Assembly: GCF_932274485.2 (NCBI RefSeq)
Contig: NC_065880.2
Coordinates: 78,301,730 to 78,365,729 of the forward strand
Direction: 5' to 3'
Length of the DNA: 64,000 nucleotides
From: Patella vulgata
Lineage: Eukaryota; Mollusca; Gastropoda; Patellidae
Part shown: positions 23,301 through 32,673 of the stretch, piece after piece
Numbering within the stretch: the stretch's first letter is position 1
How the letters are laid out: each line of letters begins with the position of its first letter
The notes under the pieces: generated by a model
What the model saw: only the letters and a program-made list of their open reading frames with translations
Databases searched by the model: none
What the model was told of the DNA's origin: nothing
Made by a program: the position numbers and the translations under genes

Positions 23301-23324
23301 CTGCTGCGGCTGCTGCATCTGCAT
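5372..23324 (-). CDS. SYCP1: Synaptonemal complex protein 1 (SYCP1), complete, 29 coding exons
   Basis: Transverse filament protein that bridges paired chromosomes in meiotic prophase. Exons in transcript order: 23241-23324, 23026-23086, 22583-22731, 22170-22235, 20669-20736, 20146-20219, 19956-20014, 19691-19760, 19172-19245, 18885-18993, 18258-18352, 17678-17862, 17226-17293, 16937-16998, 16170-16286, 15904-16008, 14973-15076, 14738-14855, 14169-14239, 13079-13160, 12566-12691, 11530-11709, 10077-10274, 9863-9943, 9536-9607, 8260-8373, 7833-8057, 7106-7267, 5372-5548. They sum to 3156 nt with matching phases, giving 1051 aa (human about 976). Residues about 69-98 (LHQEADKIRKWKV) match the conserved vertebrate N-terminal motif KEAEKIKKWKV; TRDLCNILK near 147 matches TRHLCNLLK. 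Coiled coil runs from about 70 to 845. The tail is basic with many TP sites and a KRRVAF...DSDSSSSE block (about 914-939) like human KRKMAF...NSDSSE. The end is acidic (MAWFDLDSVFGFGPED). The donor of 16937-16998 (GTTTTT) is weak. Confidence 0.93.
5851..6178 (-). repeat. Chimeric SINE: SINE-B 3' part fused to SINE-A 5' part
   Basis: In reverse orientation, 5851-6051 is SINE-B (GAGTTTAATGTCCTACTG to the CACTGACAGG block). From about 6052 (GTGGGAGGAAACCC) to 6178 it is SINE-A with its B-box and A-box. The families resemble each other around GGGAGGAAACC / GGGGAAACCACG, the likely switch point. Lies in the last SYCP1 intron. Confidence 0.75.
7437..7560 (-). repeat. Old, degenerate SINE-A fragment
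   Basis: GGGGAGAAAACCCACAGGG, GGGATCGAAACAATG and TTAATGACAGACCTTTTGAT match the SINE-A head in reverse orientation; the tail is absent. Confidence 0.65.
8533..8735 (+). mobile_element. MITE-2 partial copy
   Basis: Resembles the element at 33068-33430: TTTGATTAAAATACAGATG start, GTCAGGGGTCACCCATG, ATTGATGTTTAACG, TTCTGTGCATATCTTGACTA and CCGTTTCATTGGCTAAT. The 3' end is missing. Confidence 0.65.
8756..9145 (+). mobile_element. TTAA MITE-1 copy
   Basis: About 390 bp flanked by TTAA on both sides, with inverted ends ACATACATTATGC and ATAATGTATCT. Contains the family blocks AGAGCTAAATCTGCCTATTG and ATTATTAATTAGACATTAAT. Diverged in the middle. Confidence 0.8.
9220..9430 (+). repeat. SINE-B fragment
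   Basis: ATGAAAAACCGAGGTCTTG, TGTGCACTTAAAAGAACCC and CTCATAGCACACTGCATGGC match the SINE-B body in forward orientation; head and tail are lost. Confidence 0.75.
10815..11155 (-). repeat. SINE-A copy with about 65-bp internal insertion
   Basis: Tail AATGGGGTTTAAAGTTCACT, body and head in reverse orientation. About 65 unrelated bases (about 10896-10965) interrupt the body before TGCATAGAGGTCTTTAGCAG. Confidence 0.8.
11166..11400 (+). repeat. Degenerate SINE-A copy
   Basis: Forward copy directly after the reverse one at 10815-11155, so the two are head-to-head. TAGGGTCGCCTGTCCAACCT and GTGAATTATTGAAATAC identify it. Confidence 0.75.
11774..12370 (-). repeat. Older SINE-B copy split by a younger SINE-B
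   Basis: The old copy runs 11774-11896 and resumes after 12271, reading CACTGTTCCTTGCAAGG then GTGAGCCAGCACC. The interruption is the copy at 11897-12270. Confidence 0.7.
11897..12270 (-). mobile_element. Full-length SINE-B nested in another SINE-B
   Basis: Nearly complete copy: (ATGAA)n tail, GGGGTTTAACGTCCTACTC, full body, B-box (GGGATCAAACACCCGACC) and A-box (TACCCACTTAGCCACGTG). It is flanked by a 15-bp direct repeat CCTACATATTTTGAA (11882-11896 and 12271-12285), a target-site duplication. Confidence 0.85.
12868..13064. repeat. Minisatellite, 33-46 bp units
   Basis: About five tandem units built from AATATTTAAAGTTTTCATTG and ATTGTATGGAGAG; the later units have an extra TTATATTTAAAG block. 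It ends about 15 bp from the splice donor of SYCP1 exon 20. Confidence 0.85.
13195..13350 (+). mobile_element. Truncated TTAA MITE-1 copy
   Basis: GCATTATGTAAGAGCTAAAT, then CAGCAGGTCTTTTTTC and ATAATCAACTCTCTAGAC, match the left half of MITE-1. The right half is missing. Confidence 0.6.
13786..14113 (-). repeat. SINE-B copy
   Basis: AATGGGGTTTAACATCCCAC tail, body with CAGTGTGCTATGAGCGAAAT, and head region near GGGATCAACCCCCAGACC. In a SYCP1 intron. Confidence 0.85.
14385..14580 (+). mobile_element. Internally deleted TTAA MITE-1 (196 bp)
   Basis: Both TTAA-flanked ends are intact (ACATACATTATGC and CATAATGTATCT), but the middle about 200 bp of the family is missing. Confidence 0.8.
15122..15450 (-). 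repeat. SINE-B copy
   Basis: Diverged: AATGAAGTTTAAGATCCTAC tail, CAGCGTGCTATGGGAAAATT, head near CACTGAGCTACCGTGGCTCC. In a SYCP1 intron. Confidence 0.8.
16348..16660 (-). repeat. SINE-B copy
   Basis: AATGAGGTTTAACCTCCTAC tail, CCTTGTCAGGCCCTCCGTCC and CACCACTGACAAGGGG-like blocks, with internal deletions. In a SYCP1 intron. Confidence 0.8.
16800..16875 (+). repeat. SINE-B-like 3' tail
   Basis: AAAAGTAGGACGTTAACGTC followed by CATTT repeats. The sequence before it does not match the SINE-B body, so it could be the end of a different element with the same tail, such as a partner LINE. Confidence 0.5.
19298..19424. repeat. Imperfect foldback in a SYCP1 intron
   Basis: Arms ACATTAAATACAAGAGTTCT (from 19298) and AGAACTTTTGTGTTTAATTT (to about 19424) are near reverse complements over about 38 bp, extending into CTATGGAA / TTCCATAG. 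The loop is about 50 bp. Confidence 0.7.
20418..20625 (+). repeat. Tandem duplication of about 105 bp
   Basis: TAGACCGCTACATCACTCAA with AAATTTTAGGTTATCTGGAA is repeated as TAGACCACTACATCACTTAA with AAATTTTAGGTTATCTGGAA. In a SYCP1 intron. Confidence 0.75.
21088..22083 (+). repeat. SINE-B copy interrupted by a hAT element
   Basis: Head with GTGGGTAAGGTGCTGGCTCG and body to 21400. After the insertion it resumes at 22014 with CATATGCCTGTCTTCATTAG and ends in GTAGGACGTTAAACCCCATT plus CATTT-like repeats. Confidence 0.85.
21401..22013 (-). mobile_element. hAT transposon fragment with transposase C-terminus, 8-bp target duplication
   Basis: 613-bp element with inverted ends CAAGGGCGTGGA / TCCACACCCATG, flanked by CATATGAC (21393-21400) and CATATGCC (22014-22021), an 8-bp duplication with one mismatch. 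On the minus strand a frame at 21571-21990 contains SSCSAERSFSPLRRIKPWL then AQNRLNHLMACAVHKD. This is the hAT C-terminal dimerisation motif (SxERxFSxLxxIKxxLRxxxxxxRLxxL). The rest of the transposase is absent, so this is an internally deleted derivative. It lies in a SYCP1 intron. Confidence 0.88.
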
Positions 23325-23929
23325 TTTAACAGCACTGATTTTACAAAAACTCCACAGAACTTTGAATTCGTTTTTTAAACCTACAAGACAAGTAGAAATA
23401 AATAATTAAAATATTAAAATTAATGCATCAATTTATGGCCTACCTATGCATGCAACCTGCTTAGCCTATCTACCCTACATATACATAATTTCATACTCTT
23501 TCCATCTCATTGACATTGACATTAATATAAATAACATTAACAAAATCAAAGTCACCGAGGACAGTGCAAGATGATAAAAAGTGCCCACTTAACACACATT
23601 ATCTAGAATAAATTTTAATTTAATTCATGTTCAAGTTAAGATCAAGCTGCCTGCAAAGTCAAGTGCAAGTCCAATGCTTTTGTTAGGCCTAGCTACGATG
23701 ACAGTGGATGTGTCGAGATGAGGTTTCTCCCTTCTACGAAATTCTAGGCCTAAATAAATCTTATTAGATCTAGTTTTGGTAGGCCTAGCTAAAGATAGTC
23801 ACTCGATCAGTCCTTCCACTGCAAGAAACATAATATTATTTTTATAGGCAAGCGAGGGGTTTTCACATATATTTCGTACAATAGTAATAAGTTAAAAAGT
23901 TGTTCTATCCATTAGTCTTCTTGTTCTAC

Positions 23930-24281
23930 CTAGTTCTATGCACTTCCTGAGTGCACGCTTTGCTGTCGTCTGCTAGCGGAGATACTAAAACTAGGTCAAG
24001 GTAGCTACGTCATTCATTTTTGTTATCAAGTCATTTGTTTCTTTCTTGAAAATCTAAATTTACTTTTTAAACTGTAATAAATGCACAAAGGGTAGAAACG
24101 CTAAGTAATAATAATATATATACGCCAGATAGTAAATAATATAGTTAAAAATCTTTTGATCTTCTATTATTCGCACAGTTAGTCCGTTCCAAGGGAGGGA
24201 ACTATAAATAAGACTCTTTAATTATGAAGATAAAAATGGTATTTCTGATCAAAACAAACACACGTGAAAAGTTTTTACAGA
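23930..24281. promoter_or_regulatory. Head-to-head promoter region of SYCP1 and TYW3
   Basis: TYW3 starts at 24282. A likely non-coding first SYCP1 exon ends with donor ACTAG/GTAGAAC at 23930/23929. Its partner acceptor is at 23381-23382, making 23325-23380 5'UTR. The start sites would lie within a few hundred bases of each other. I see no clear TATA box. Confidence 0.45.
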
Positions 24282-27200
24282 ATGTGTGATACTAATTCTT
24301 TGTTTCAAAAACAGAAGGAGCTGTGTTTGTCGGGAATAGATTGGAGTAGGAAAGGATCTGTAGATGGACCTATCACTGAAGTTGTAAAATTTATAAATGG
24401 CAGTGAAAATTATTTTACCACAAGTTCCTGTTCAGGAAGAATCATGGTGTTCGAAAACGTAAATTTAAATTAAAATACTATATACCGTATTATTATTATG
24501 TATACAGTTTGTGTGACTCTTTCGATTGTCTGGCTAAACTCATTGCTTTGCTTTAAATCAACTACACAATTAAATATTTTCACTAACAAGGTTGGGCTTG
24601 TCTTTGGAAACCAACAGTAGAGTAGTAGTACAAATGTTACAGCTTGCCAACGTGGACAGGCCTTTTCAACATTGTTACTAACAACAGTACATGTATAAAT
24701 GGCAAGAGAGAATCTTAGCGAAAACCGTTTAAAGCAGCATTTTTCCGATAGTAATTTTTTATTATAATTATTATATTAGAACCTAGAGAGAGGTTTTTGA
24801 TAAACTTGGGTGAACTCGATTACAAGTGAGAAACTATATTACAAATTTGAGACACACTGTATATCATTAGGTAAATATGAAAACTGTCTAATCATAAGAT
24901 TTGATTCTGATCAGCAGTTACTTTTGAAGTTCTCTTTTTACACATATATTTCAAAATATATTTTTGTATTTGATAGAGTAATGATGTAGTGCAGAAGAAA
25001 GGATGCAAGTGGTTGTATACTACTCATGAATCAGCAACAGGAGAACTAGTTGTAAGTATTTAGTATTAAACATGTTCTTATATATAGTGCTGGTACAATA
25101 TATCTCTTGATTTGCGTATTGAATCGTGAGATGCTGAATCGATTTTTCACGATTCTTTTTTTATGTAGCTTCAGTAAGTAACCTTTCACTCTTAATTATC
25201 CACGTCACATATCCATAGGTACACAAACACTCTTAAATTGTTTTGTTCCTTATTTTGATCCACATCAATATTGTGGTATAATTCTTCGAGATCAACAGGA
25301 ATAAAAATATCAATTATTCATTTATATTGACCTGGTTATGAATCGTGATACGAATCATATCGTAGCACCTGATCTAATCACAATAAGTATCGTATCGTGA
25401 CTGTAGTCACTGTAGTCACATATGCTTTGTGAATAAATAACAGTATCCTCGAATTTCATTTTATTTACTATAAGAAAAATAAACCACAACAAGTACTGTT
25501 TTATTGTTTGTTGGTTAGTTATGGTTAGAATTATTCTTTATCAGTGGAGAGTTTCCTACCCTGGTTCATCTAGAATTTAACTGCCAAAGGATTTTTTTTT
25601 ACCAGGTAATCTACTCCTTTGTAGGACCCTGGTCTTCCATCCCCTACCAAGTTACTTCACAATCTATCCTTATCCACCTTGCATGTTTTCCCTAAAAATT
25701 CTGTTGAATCATTCTAGTTGGTGGTCCATTGACCCCTTCTCCAATCTTAATTACAAAAGTATGAAAAGTCCTGATCGCTTTGTATCTTGTTATTTCAGAT
25801 GGATAGTATTAAAAATGCAACTGGTAATGCTGTATTCAAATTTGAACCATTTGTTCTCCATGTACAATGTAAATTGCTGGAACATGCACAAAAATTGGTA
25901 AGAATTATAAGTTGTAACTCAATCATATTTTAAAATATTTAAGTGATGTTTGTAGATATTTCATGTAAAATTCTAATTGCATTATTGCCCCCATTTCTTC
26001 TTTGACATTTTGGATAGTTTGTGTTGTTGTTATTTTCACATATTTGATCTACATGTACATGTATAATCAACTTTTTCTTCTTTTAGCATTCTGTAGCTGT
26101 TGCATCAGGTTTTAGAAACTCAGGTATAACAGTTGGAACCAAAGGAAAGATAATTACAGTTAGTATTTTATTTATACGGATTGAAATATTTAAATTGTAT
26201 ACTTGGGAATGTATTTAACTGTACTTGCAGTGTTGTATTGTTTATTCTCAGCTGTCTATAGTTTGTGAATTAAGCTGTGAAAGATTAGATACTACCTACT
26301 GTGATGAACAGCAGCTTTAAACATTTATCCTGTCTATTAGGTACCATTTAGAACAGGGGTGTCAAACTCATTTCGATTCAGGGGTCACATGAACTAAAAT
26401 TTTTACATCAATTCGGCCGGAGATATGCAAAAATATCAAGATCAAGAAAATTTTATTGATTTATTTGACTTAAATTGTTCAATATAATAATGCAATACAA
26501 TACTTTGAAATGGACTAAATTAGCCAGCTTTGTACCGCTTAGGTATCTATGACATATAGTACAGAAATCAGAGCTTTACTGAAATCGGAAAACAATAATA
26601 AATAATTTCCACAGCTAGTTCTAAGAATTATCGACACATCAGTTTGTTGAAATTTGTTCTATGGGCCACATTTAAACCCTTGGCTGGCCAGATCTGGTCC
26701 ATAGGCCCCATGTTTGACACCCCTGATTTAGAACATTCATTATACCAAGCATTAAATCATAGCACTGTTTTGAGCTCTTATCCACTGAGAAAGCTCTTTT
26801 CTTTAAATACTTTAATTTAAGTTTAGATAAATAAGGCCCCAGTTTAGTGTTATCACTCTCAACCAGAAAATAAATGTTATTCATTTTATTTTTCATTTTC
26901 AAAATAACTATACCAACTCGCCTAATTATTGTTAATTTGAACCCCACATTATTTTCAATTATGATAAATGCAAGGATTAGCCTTTGTAGAATAAATCACT
27001 GAGACTAGGAGGTGTTATTATTCCAGTGATTGATTGGCCAAAATTTTGCAATGCAAGGTAATATGCACACCCCTTAATTATGTACCTTTATTGGCATAAT
27101 CAAATCTCAACAAATTAAAGAAAAGATTAACAATGTCTCTCTGATTTAGTTTATTGTCTCTTTTTTTATCAGGCTGTAAGAAGTACTCATTCTATGGAAG

Positions 27201-29798
27201 TTCCTCTGTCTGATAATGGAAATATTTTAGTTTCTGATCAGGTAAATAATTTATATCAGAGTTTATTTTATGTATCATAGAATCTGTCATTGAGTCAAGT
27301 GGCGTGGTTTCGATTCCCTGGTTGTATGTGACAAGGAGTAGATTTTCTCCAGGTCCTCCGGTTTCCTCCCACTGCTAAAGACCCCTAGCGCAAGCGAATT
27401 ATTGAAATAAAATTGGACCATATGTTAATCCCAAAATGACCTAGTTTGTGTTCAGTGGACGTTAAACCACATCTCTATGAGAGAAATTTTACCCTAAAAG
27501 AGACGTTAGGTTGTACTATTATTTAGATTTCTAAATATGAGTCCACAAATGATTCAAAATGATATGAAACATCCTACTATTCTTCCCTGATGAGAGCTAT
27601 TTTGCCCAGACAGCGGCCCTAGGGCCTACTTTTATATCGAATTCCAACTGCCAAGAGATCTTTTACATGCACACCAATGTGTACTTGGGAGTTGGAAATC
27701 TGTTCTCATAGCACACTGCATGGCGTATGCCCGCCTTCATTTGGCTCTGTTTTCTTGAATACCAGTAAATGTTAGATCATCATGCATGCATTTTAGCTAC
27801 TTTAAAATAAGTTAATATCCCCTTTAATGGATTTCCCACCTTAGTTTCTATACTAGATTGAATTCTGTGGAAATCAGTTATGAAGCTAACTCTGCATCTA
27901 GTCGAATACAACTTGATTCAGTGTCATTCAATTTCATGTCTGTCAATCAAAACCCCCAATACAGACTACATGTATGCACAGATCCATGGGTCCCACACAA
28001 TTACTTATTGCTTGGCAGAGACAAGAGAACCCTTGTCGAAATGTCACCAGAAATATACGTCTAACTAACCTGTATTCCATATATTTACATGTATGTCATG
28101 TGTTAATTATTTGAGAGGTTCGCTTAAAGAAACATTATGGGGGATTAGATAAAGAGCTGGCAGTTCTCACTGTAATAGTTAAAAACTAGATATTGTAAAG
28201 GGAATTTGCTGAAAATTTCAGTCAAATTGATCCACTCTGAACCGAGATTTCAGCGATTGAATTTTCGGCCTAGCCTCGATCATCATTACTAAAGTCGGTA
28301 TGATAAAAAACACAGTCTCGATTATCCATTTTTTGATTTAATCAAAAGCTGCAAAAGGGATCCTAATCCAGTAAATATTGCAGACAAGTGATGCCATCAA
28401 GAGTTGGTTATGGTCTGGATAAATTAATTAATATCTAATTATTAATTAGATAACATTTCAGGCCTAAAGATAGACCTGCAATAGGCAGATTTAGCTCTTG
28501 CATAATGTGTGTTTAATATCAAGATAAGAAATGGGTCAGCACTGTTGTGTTTTTATCACATTATTAATATATATATATTGTTATTTATTTCAGTATATAG
28601 ATTTTCTAGTTAAATGTGCTAATGAGAAACTGGAAGAGAATTTTAACAGAATAGAAAGGTTTGATCAATTATCTATCAAAGAATAACCTCTAAATTTAGA
28701 TACCTGGTACAATGGTGTGAATGTACAATGGATTTAACATGCCAAAAATTATAATAAGAACAAATGAATGGTCTTGTTTTAACAGGAAAATTTAGTGGAT
28801 ACCAAAATCAAAACTTTTAATAAAAATTAATTAAGTCAATTTTTAAAAATATATTTAATACAATTAATAAATTCCATGATGGATTAATTCGATACAAAAT
28901 ACATGTAAAGTAAAAATTATAAAAATTAAAGTAAGAATTAGGGACCTTTGCAAAATTTAACATTTGTGTCCAAATGAACAACCTGTGGATAGGTCACAAT
29001 AGACCAGTACACCCGCGCTGACAGGGGAAGAAAATGTTGTCACAGTTGGATTTTGATGTGAGTTTAAGACAAATAACATATAATTGATCATTTTCTATCC
29101 CCCCTTTCTTATAAATGGGGTTTAATGTCCACTCAACACAAACTAGATCATTTTGGAACTAACATATGGTTCAATTTTATTTCAATAATTGAAATTTTTA
29201 GCTGTGGGAGAAAACCGTAAGACCCGGAGAATGGACAGGCGACCCTACTTCTTATCACATACAAGTGGGGAATCGAAACCACGCCACTTGACTCAATGAC
29301 AGACCTTCTGATCCAATGTGCATACATTAACTCTTCGGCCACCCAATCCTCAGTGTTCAACCCACCAACCCAATTTCAATGTTAATTCATCAGGATGAAT
29401 CCTCAGTGTTCAACCCACCAACCCAATTTCAATGTTAATTCATTAGGATGAAAGTGTTGAAATTTTTCGACTTTACCTTATTTGAGGTGAATTTATCTTC
29501 TAATGGTAGGAACAGGAGGACTGCACCACAGATAACAATTATATGATATGTTCAAATTGGTTATATTTTATAAAATAAAGTCAAGTTAGTCGAATTACAA
29601 ACATTTTTTTTCTTCAGATTTTTTACAAACTACAAAGAAATGATTAATTCTCCAGATAAACAACTAGAAAAAGAACTAAAAAAACAACAGAAAAAAGAAT
29701 TAAAACAAGCACAGGATAAATTAAAACAAAAAACAACTCTCGACACACAGGATGTTGATGATGATAATTTGAATTTTTTTTGTTTTGATGAAACATAG
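24282..29798 (+). CDS. TYW3: TYW3, tRNA wybutosine-synthesizing protein 3, complete, 7 exons
   Basis: S-adenosylmethionine-dependent methyltransferase that N4-methylates the yW-86 intermediate in wybutosine synthesis at position 37 of tRNA-Phe. Exons: 24282-24458, 24977-25051, 25799-25897, 26087-26158, 27173-27241, 28594-28658, 29618-29798. They total 738 nt and 245 aa (human about 259), in phase throughout. Motifs lining up with human TYW3: LSRKGSVD-like WSRKGSVDGPITEVV (about 21-35), YFTTSSCSGRI (44-54), FKFEPFVLHVQC (about 97-108), ASGFRNSGITVGTKGK (about 122-137), VRSTHSMEVPLS and YIDFLV. The C-terminus is a Lys/Gln-rich helix plus acidic DVDDDN, replacing the human tail. The ATG at 24282 precedes the conserved block by about 20 residues, as expected. 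Introns carry a hAT MITE, SINEs and MITE-1. Confidence 0.94.
25086..25375. repeat. Probable degenerate palindromic element in TYW3 intron 2
   Basis: AGTGCTGGTACAATATATC near 25087 is roughly complementary to ATATCGTAGCACCTGATC near 25357-25375. Both ends contain ATTGAATCGTGA / GAATCGTGATACGAATC, and the interior is AT-rich. Family unassigned. Confidence 0.4.
26354..26725 (+). mobile_element. hAT MITE with perfect 8-bp target duplication
   Basis: Ends CAGGGGTGTCAAACTCA and TGTTTGACACCCCTG are terminal inverted repeats typical of a widespread hAT MITE group, also with GGCCAGATCTGGTCC inside. ATTTAGAA occurs directly on both sides (26346-26353 and 26726-26733). No coding capacity. In TYW3 intron 4. 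Confidence 0.92.
27281..27484 (+). repeat. SINE-A copy, 5' truncated
   Basis: TCTGTCATTGAGTCAAGTGG through the B-box GGTTTCGATTCCC and body to GTGGACGTTAAACCACATCT. The A-box end is missing. Confidence 0.85.
27545..27765. repeat. Rearranged SINE-B: two halves in opposite orientation
   Basis: 27545-27690 is SINE-B in reverse (CAGACAGCGGCCC, CCAACTGCCAAGAGATC). From 27700 the forward 3' part follows (CTCATAGCACACTGCATGGC). The join is near TACTTGGGAGTTGGAAAT, so it reads as an inversion junction. Confidence 0.7.
28124..28516 (-). mobile_element. TTAA MITE-1 copy, reverse
   Basis: TTAA on both sides, with ends AGAAACATTATGGGG and GCATAATGTGTGT. The inner blocks ATAGGCAGATTTAGCTCTTG and CTGAAAATTTCAGTC match the family. 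In TYW3 intron 5, ending about 80 bp before exon 6. Confidence 0.85.
29113..29346 (-). repeat. SINE-A copy
   Basis: AATGGGGTTTAATGTCCACT tail, GGGGAATCGAAACCACGCC B-box region and CGGCCACCC head, in reverse. In the last TYW3 intron. Confidence 0.82.
29350..29452 (+). repeat. Tandem duplication, two copies of about 50 bp
   Basis: CCTCAGTGTTCAACCCACCA with CAATGTTAATTCATCAGGAT is repeated almost identically. It starts at the end of a SINE-A. Confidence 0.9.
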
Positions 29799-29855
29799 TA
29801 CATGTAGATATATAATATAAATTAAATTATGATACTGTAAATATACACCTTTTAT

Positions 29856-29866
29856 AATAAAATAAA
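29856..29866 (+). terminator. Poly(A) signals of TYW3
   Basis: Overlapping AATAAA hexamers 58-68 bases after the stop codon. Confidence 0.6.
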
Positions 29867-29904
29867 TTTTAAATTTAATTTATGATATATTTTTTAATGG
29901 ACTA

Positions 29905-30112
29905 GTTTCGGAAGGTATGAAAAACAAAGGTCCTGTGTATAAATTTCAATGTACATAAAATAACCATTTATTGATGGAATTCGAAATTAGAGTAGGACGT
30001 AATGCAGCTCTCCAGGCCAAATTCCACTCATAGCACACTGTATGGCGTATGCTCATCTTCATCAGGCCAATTGGTGCAAAGCAGTAGGGCGTTAAACCCC
30101 ATTTCTTTCATT
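29905..30112 (+). repeat. SINE-B 3' half
   Basis: GAAGGTATGAAAAACAAAGG, CATAGCACACTGTATGGCGT, and the 3' end GTAGGGCGTTAAACCCCATT. Confidence 0.82.
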
Positions 30113-30760
30113 TAATGGACTAGTACAAGGGTACTTAATTACAGAATCTTTTAAAATCTATTAAATCATGCTTTTGAGAATGGCACTTGACAACAGTTAC
30201 GTCGTCTCAATGGTTACTTTTGAAACCTGATCAACAAAATTTACGACATCAATAGACAATATTTAATGGAAATAAAATATTAATTTAAATAAAGAATTTC
30301 AAATGTACTTTAAATACAATGCATATATAAGAACTAAGTTTGACAACATAATCAGTTTCCCTGATTATTCTGTTCGATGTGAGCGGATGTTTAGTACCTA
30401 AGGTGCAGAAGTATATGTATGGTTTACTCGTCGAGAGTGGGACATTAAGTAATATATGGATACTGTACGAGAACGTCAGTTCGAGTATTACACAATGTCT
30501 TGCTCGGTACCATTAAACAACTTAGAATACAGAAACTATCTCGCATGTGTATTTTGATGAAATCGCCATGCGAGTCCAATATTTCATCTTGTATAAATAA
30601 TGTACGATTGGCATGTTGCCCGTACCATTATTTCAAATAATGGTATGCCACCATCAAAGGATGACATCACATCTGTATATTTTAAGACGCAATATATCCC
30701 AAAAGTTTAAAAGACTATTCTTAATTAACTTATTATTGAGGTCCTGGTATATTTAATTAC
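30113..30760. other. Intergenic, nothing recognised
   Basis: Single-copy-looking AT-rich sequence between TYW3 and ADPRM. A short inverted repeat (TACCATTATTTCAAATAATG) lies near 30625-30650. Confidence 0.4.
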
Positions 30761-30766
30761 TTTATT
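30761..30766 (-). terminator. Candidate poly(A) signal of ADPRM
   Basis: AATAAA on the minus strand about 100 bases past the stop codon. Confidence 0.5.
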
Positions 30767-30868
30767 CAAGTATATCACAATTTTTGTATGGCCTTATTAA
30801 GGTAATGGTCTCTCTAAATATTTGACTGGAAACTTATCGTAATTATCTAGTAAATATTATCCATCTAC

Positions 30869-32636
30869 CTACACGATCGGAAACTTTAATTTAATATCGT
30901 AATTATCTAGGAGATATTGACCATCTATATGTAATATATCATTATATAAAGATAGAGTCGCCATAGGTGGATCTCGATCTGGTGGTGTTTCTAATATAGC
31001 TGGTATGGTTATATGCTGTATATGATGTTCATCTATACCACTTCCACCAACATGATCATGACCAGCCATATAAGATATAACACAATCATGGTTATATAGT
31101 ATAGATAGTATTTCTTCATAGTTCCAACATAAACATTCAACAGCTGCAGCTGATGGATGTATAGGCAGATGACCTAAAAACAAAAATTGAAAGTAAGCAA
31201 TGTTTAAAATTATATATACACCAAACAGTAGTATTAGTTATCTCATCATACTTTGCTAATTTGACTGGACTGAACAGCAGCAATCAGATCTTAGGCGAAA
31301 TTTTACCCAATGATCAATATCTCAAATGTGTCATGTGACCAGCTATTAAAAGCAGCTATTTTCCTTGGCAACAGACCCTTGTCTTCTATCAGAAATACAA
31401 AATCACCTGACGGAACGAAAATAAACTGAATTGAAGTATTAAATAGATAAGCCTAATTCTAAATTTTATGGCATCAGATTCGCTAAAGGTATAATGGTGT
31501 TATCTCCCTTTAACTGTGAAGATCTTGGTATCTTTTAGTATCCTGTTATTTAGAACTGTATTGCCTATGATTTCTTCAACTAATATAGATAGGGTTATCC
31601 GTTACCCTAAATTACTATACCAAGAATTTTGTATAGGATGCTTGTGCACCATTTCCTAATTTAAAGAATACAAGTAATGGTTTTTAATCGAATAAAAGGA
31701 ATTAAAATGTAGCCTCAGTCAATAAGATAAGAACTTAAATTCCTACAGTTCTGCACTAACCGGACAAACAGCAGCATTCACTTTTCATCAAATTCCAACT
31801 GTAAAGGGTTCTTTTAACTGCACATCAAAGAGTACAAAGGCGGACCTGAACAACTAAACGTTAGTGAGGCAGCACAATACTCATTGAGACACCGCCCTTT
31901 CAGTCACAGAGACAAGACATTATTTAAGTTGAGATTACAAAATTATATTACCTATAATAATAACATTTTCTTTCTTTTTATCACATTCTTCTAATAACTG
32001 ATTTAACCATTTTAACTGGGTAGAGCTCACACCTCCATTGAATCTCGCGAACCTTCGATCAGTACCAGTCATATTTGCACAAGAGTTCTTATCTTCGTTG
32101 ATGTTATTCTCTAAATATTTCATTGCTTCTTGATAGTTCGTACTTGATTCTGGCCACCCAATTTCTGCTATCTCATATGTGTCAATAGCTATTATTCTAA
32201 GGGAAGCGTCAGGTAGAAATGAATAATAAAACTGGTTGGTCGAGGCTATACTCGATTTACATTCAGGCAAGCCTGCCGAAAACAGAGGTGTCTTCATTAA
32301 GGCAGCTCGGTCAAAATTGTACAGTTCATGATTACCAATGACATGATAGGTCTTAAAATCACCAAATACATCCAAGGTTTTCTGTAACGATGACTCTGAT
32401 ATTCCGTGACGCTTGTTAAAACCGTCTATAATATCCCCAAGTTGAAGAATAAACTTGACTTCAGGTGTCATGTTTTTCCATTGCTCGATAACCTGTTTCT
32501 GAAAGACTAAAGCATTTCTGTAATATCTTTTCCCGGTTTTTTTGAAATTATAGCCATCATCCATATCCCCATACTGTATATCTGACAGCGCTGCGAATAC
32601 CATTAATGGTTCCTGATTCTTGACAATGGTGGCCAT
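30869..32636 (-). CDS. ADPRM: ADPRM, Mn2+-dependent ADP-ribose/CDP-alcohol diphosphatase
   Basis: Hydrolyses ADP-ribose, CDP-choline and related diphosphates using a two-metal metallophosphoesterase centre. Coding exons 31952-32636 and 30869-31173 join at phase 1 and give 329 aa (human about 342). Metal-binding motifs are in family order: SDIQYGD (D19, Q21), GDIIDG (67-72), GNHE (101-104), GHLPIHP (229-235) and AGHDHVGG (about 265-272). GYNFKKTGKRYYRNAL and QFNGG-like RFNGGVSS also match the human protein. The ATG at 32634-32636 has a good context (AAAATGGCC). The exon begins 13 bases upstream at acceptor 32650-32651, so at least one 5'UTR exon lies upstream, probably near 35.5 kb. Nothing is broken. 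Confidence 0.94.
31738..31900 (-). repeat. Degenerate SINE-B fragment in the ADPRM intron
   Basis: CCTACAGTTCTGCACTAACC, CAAATTCCAACTGTAAAGGG and a weak head (CTCATTGAGACACCGCCC). Confidence 0.65.
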
Positions 32637-32673
32637 TTTCTTCAAATATCTGAAATGAATAAATCCAAAATAT

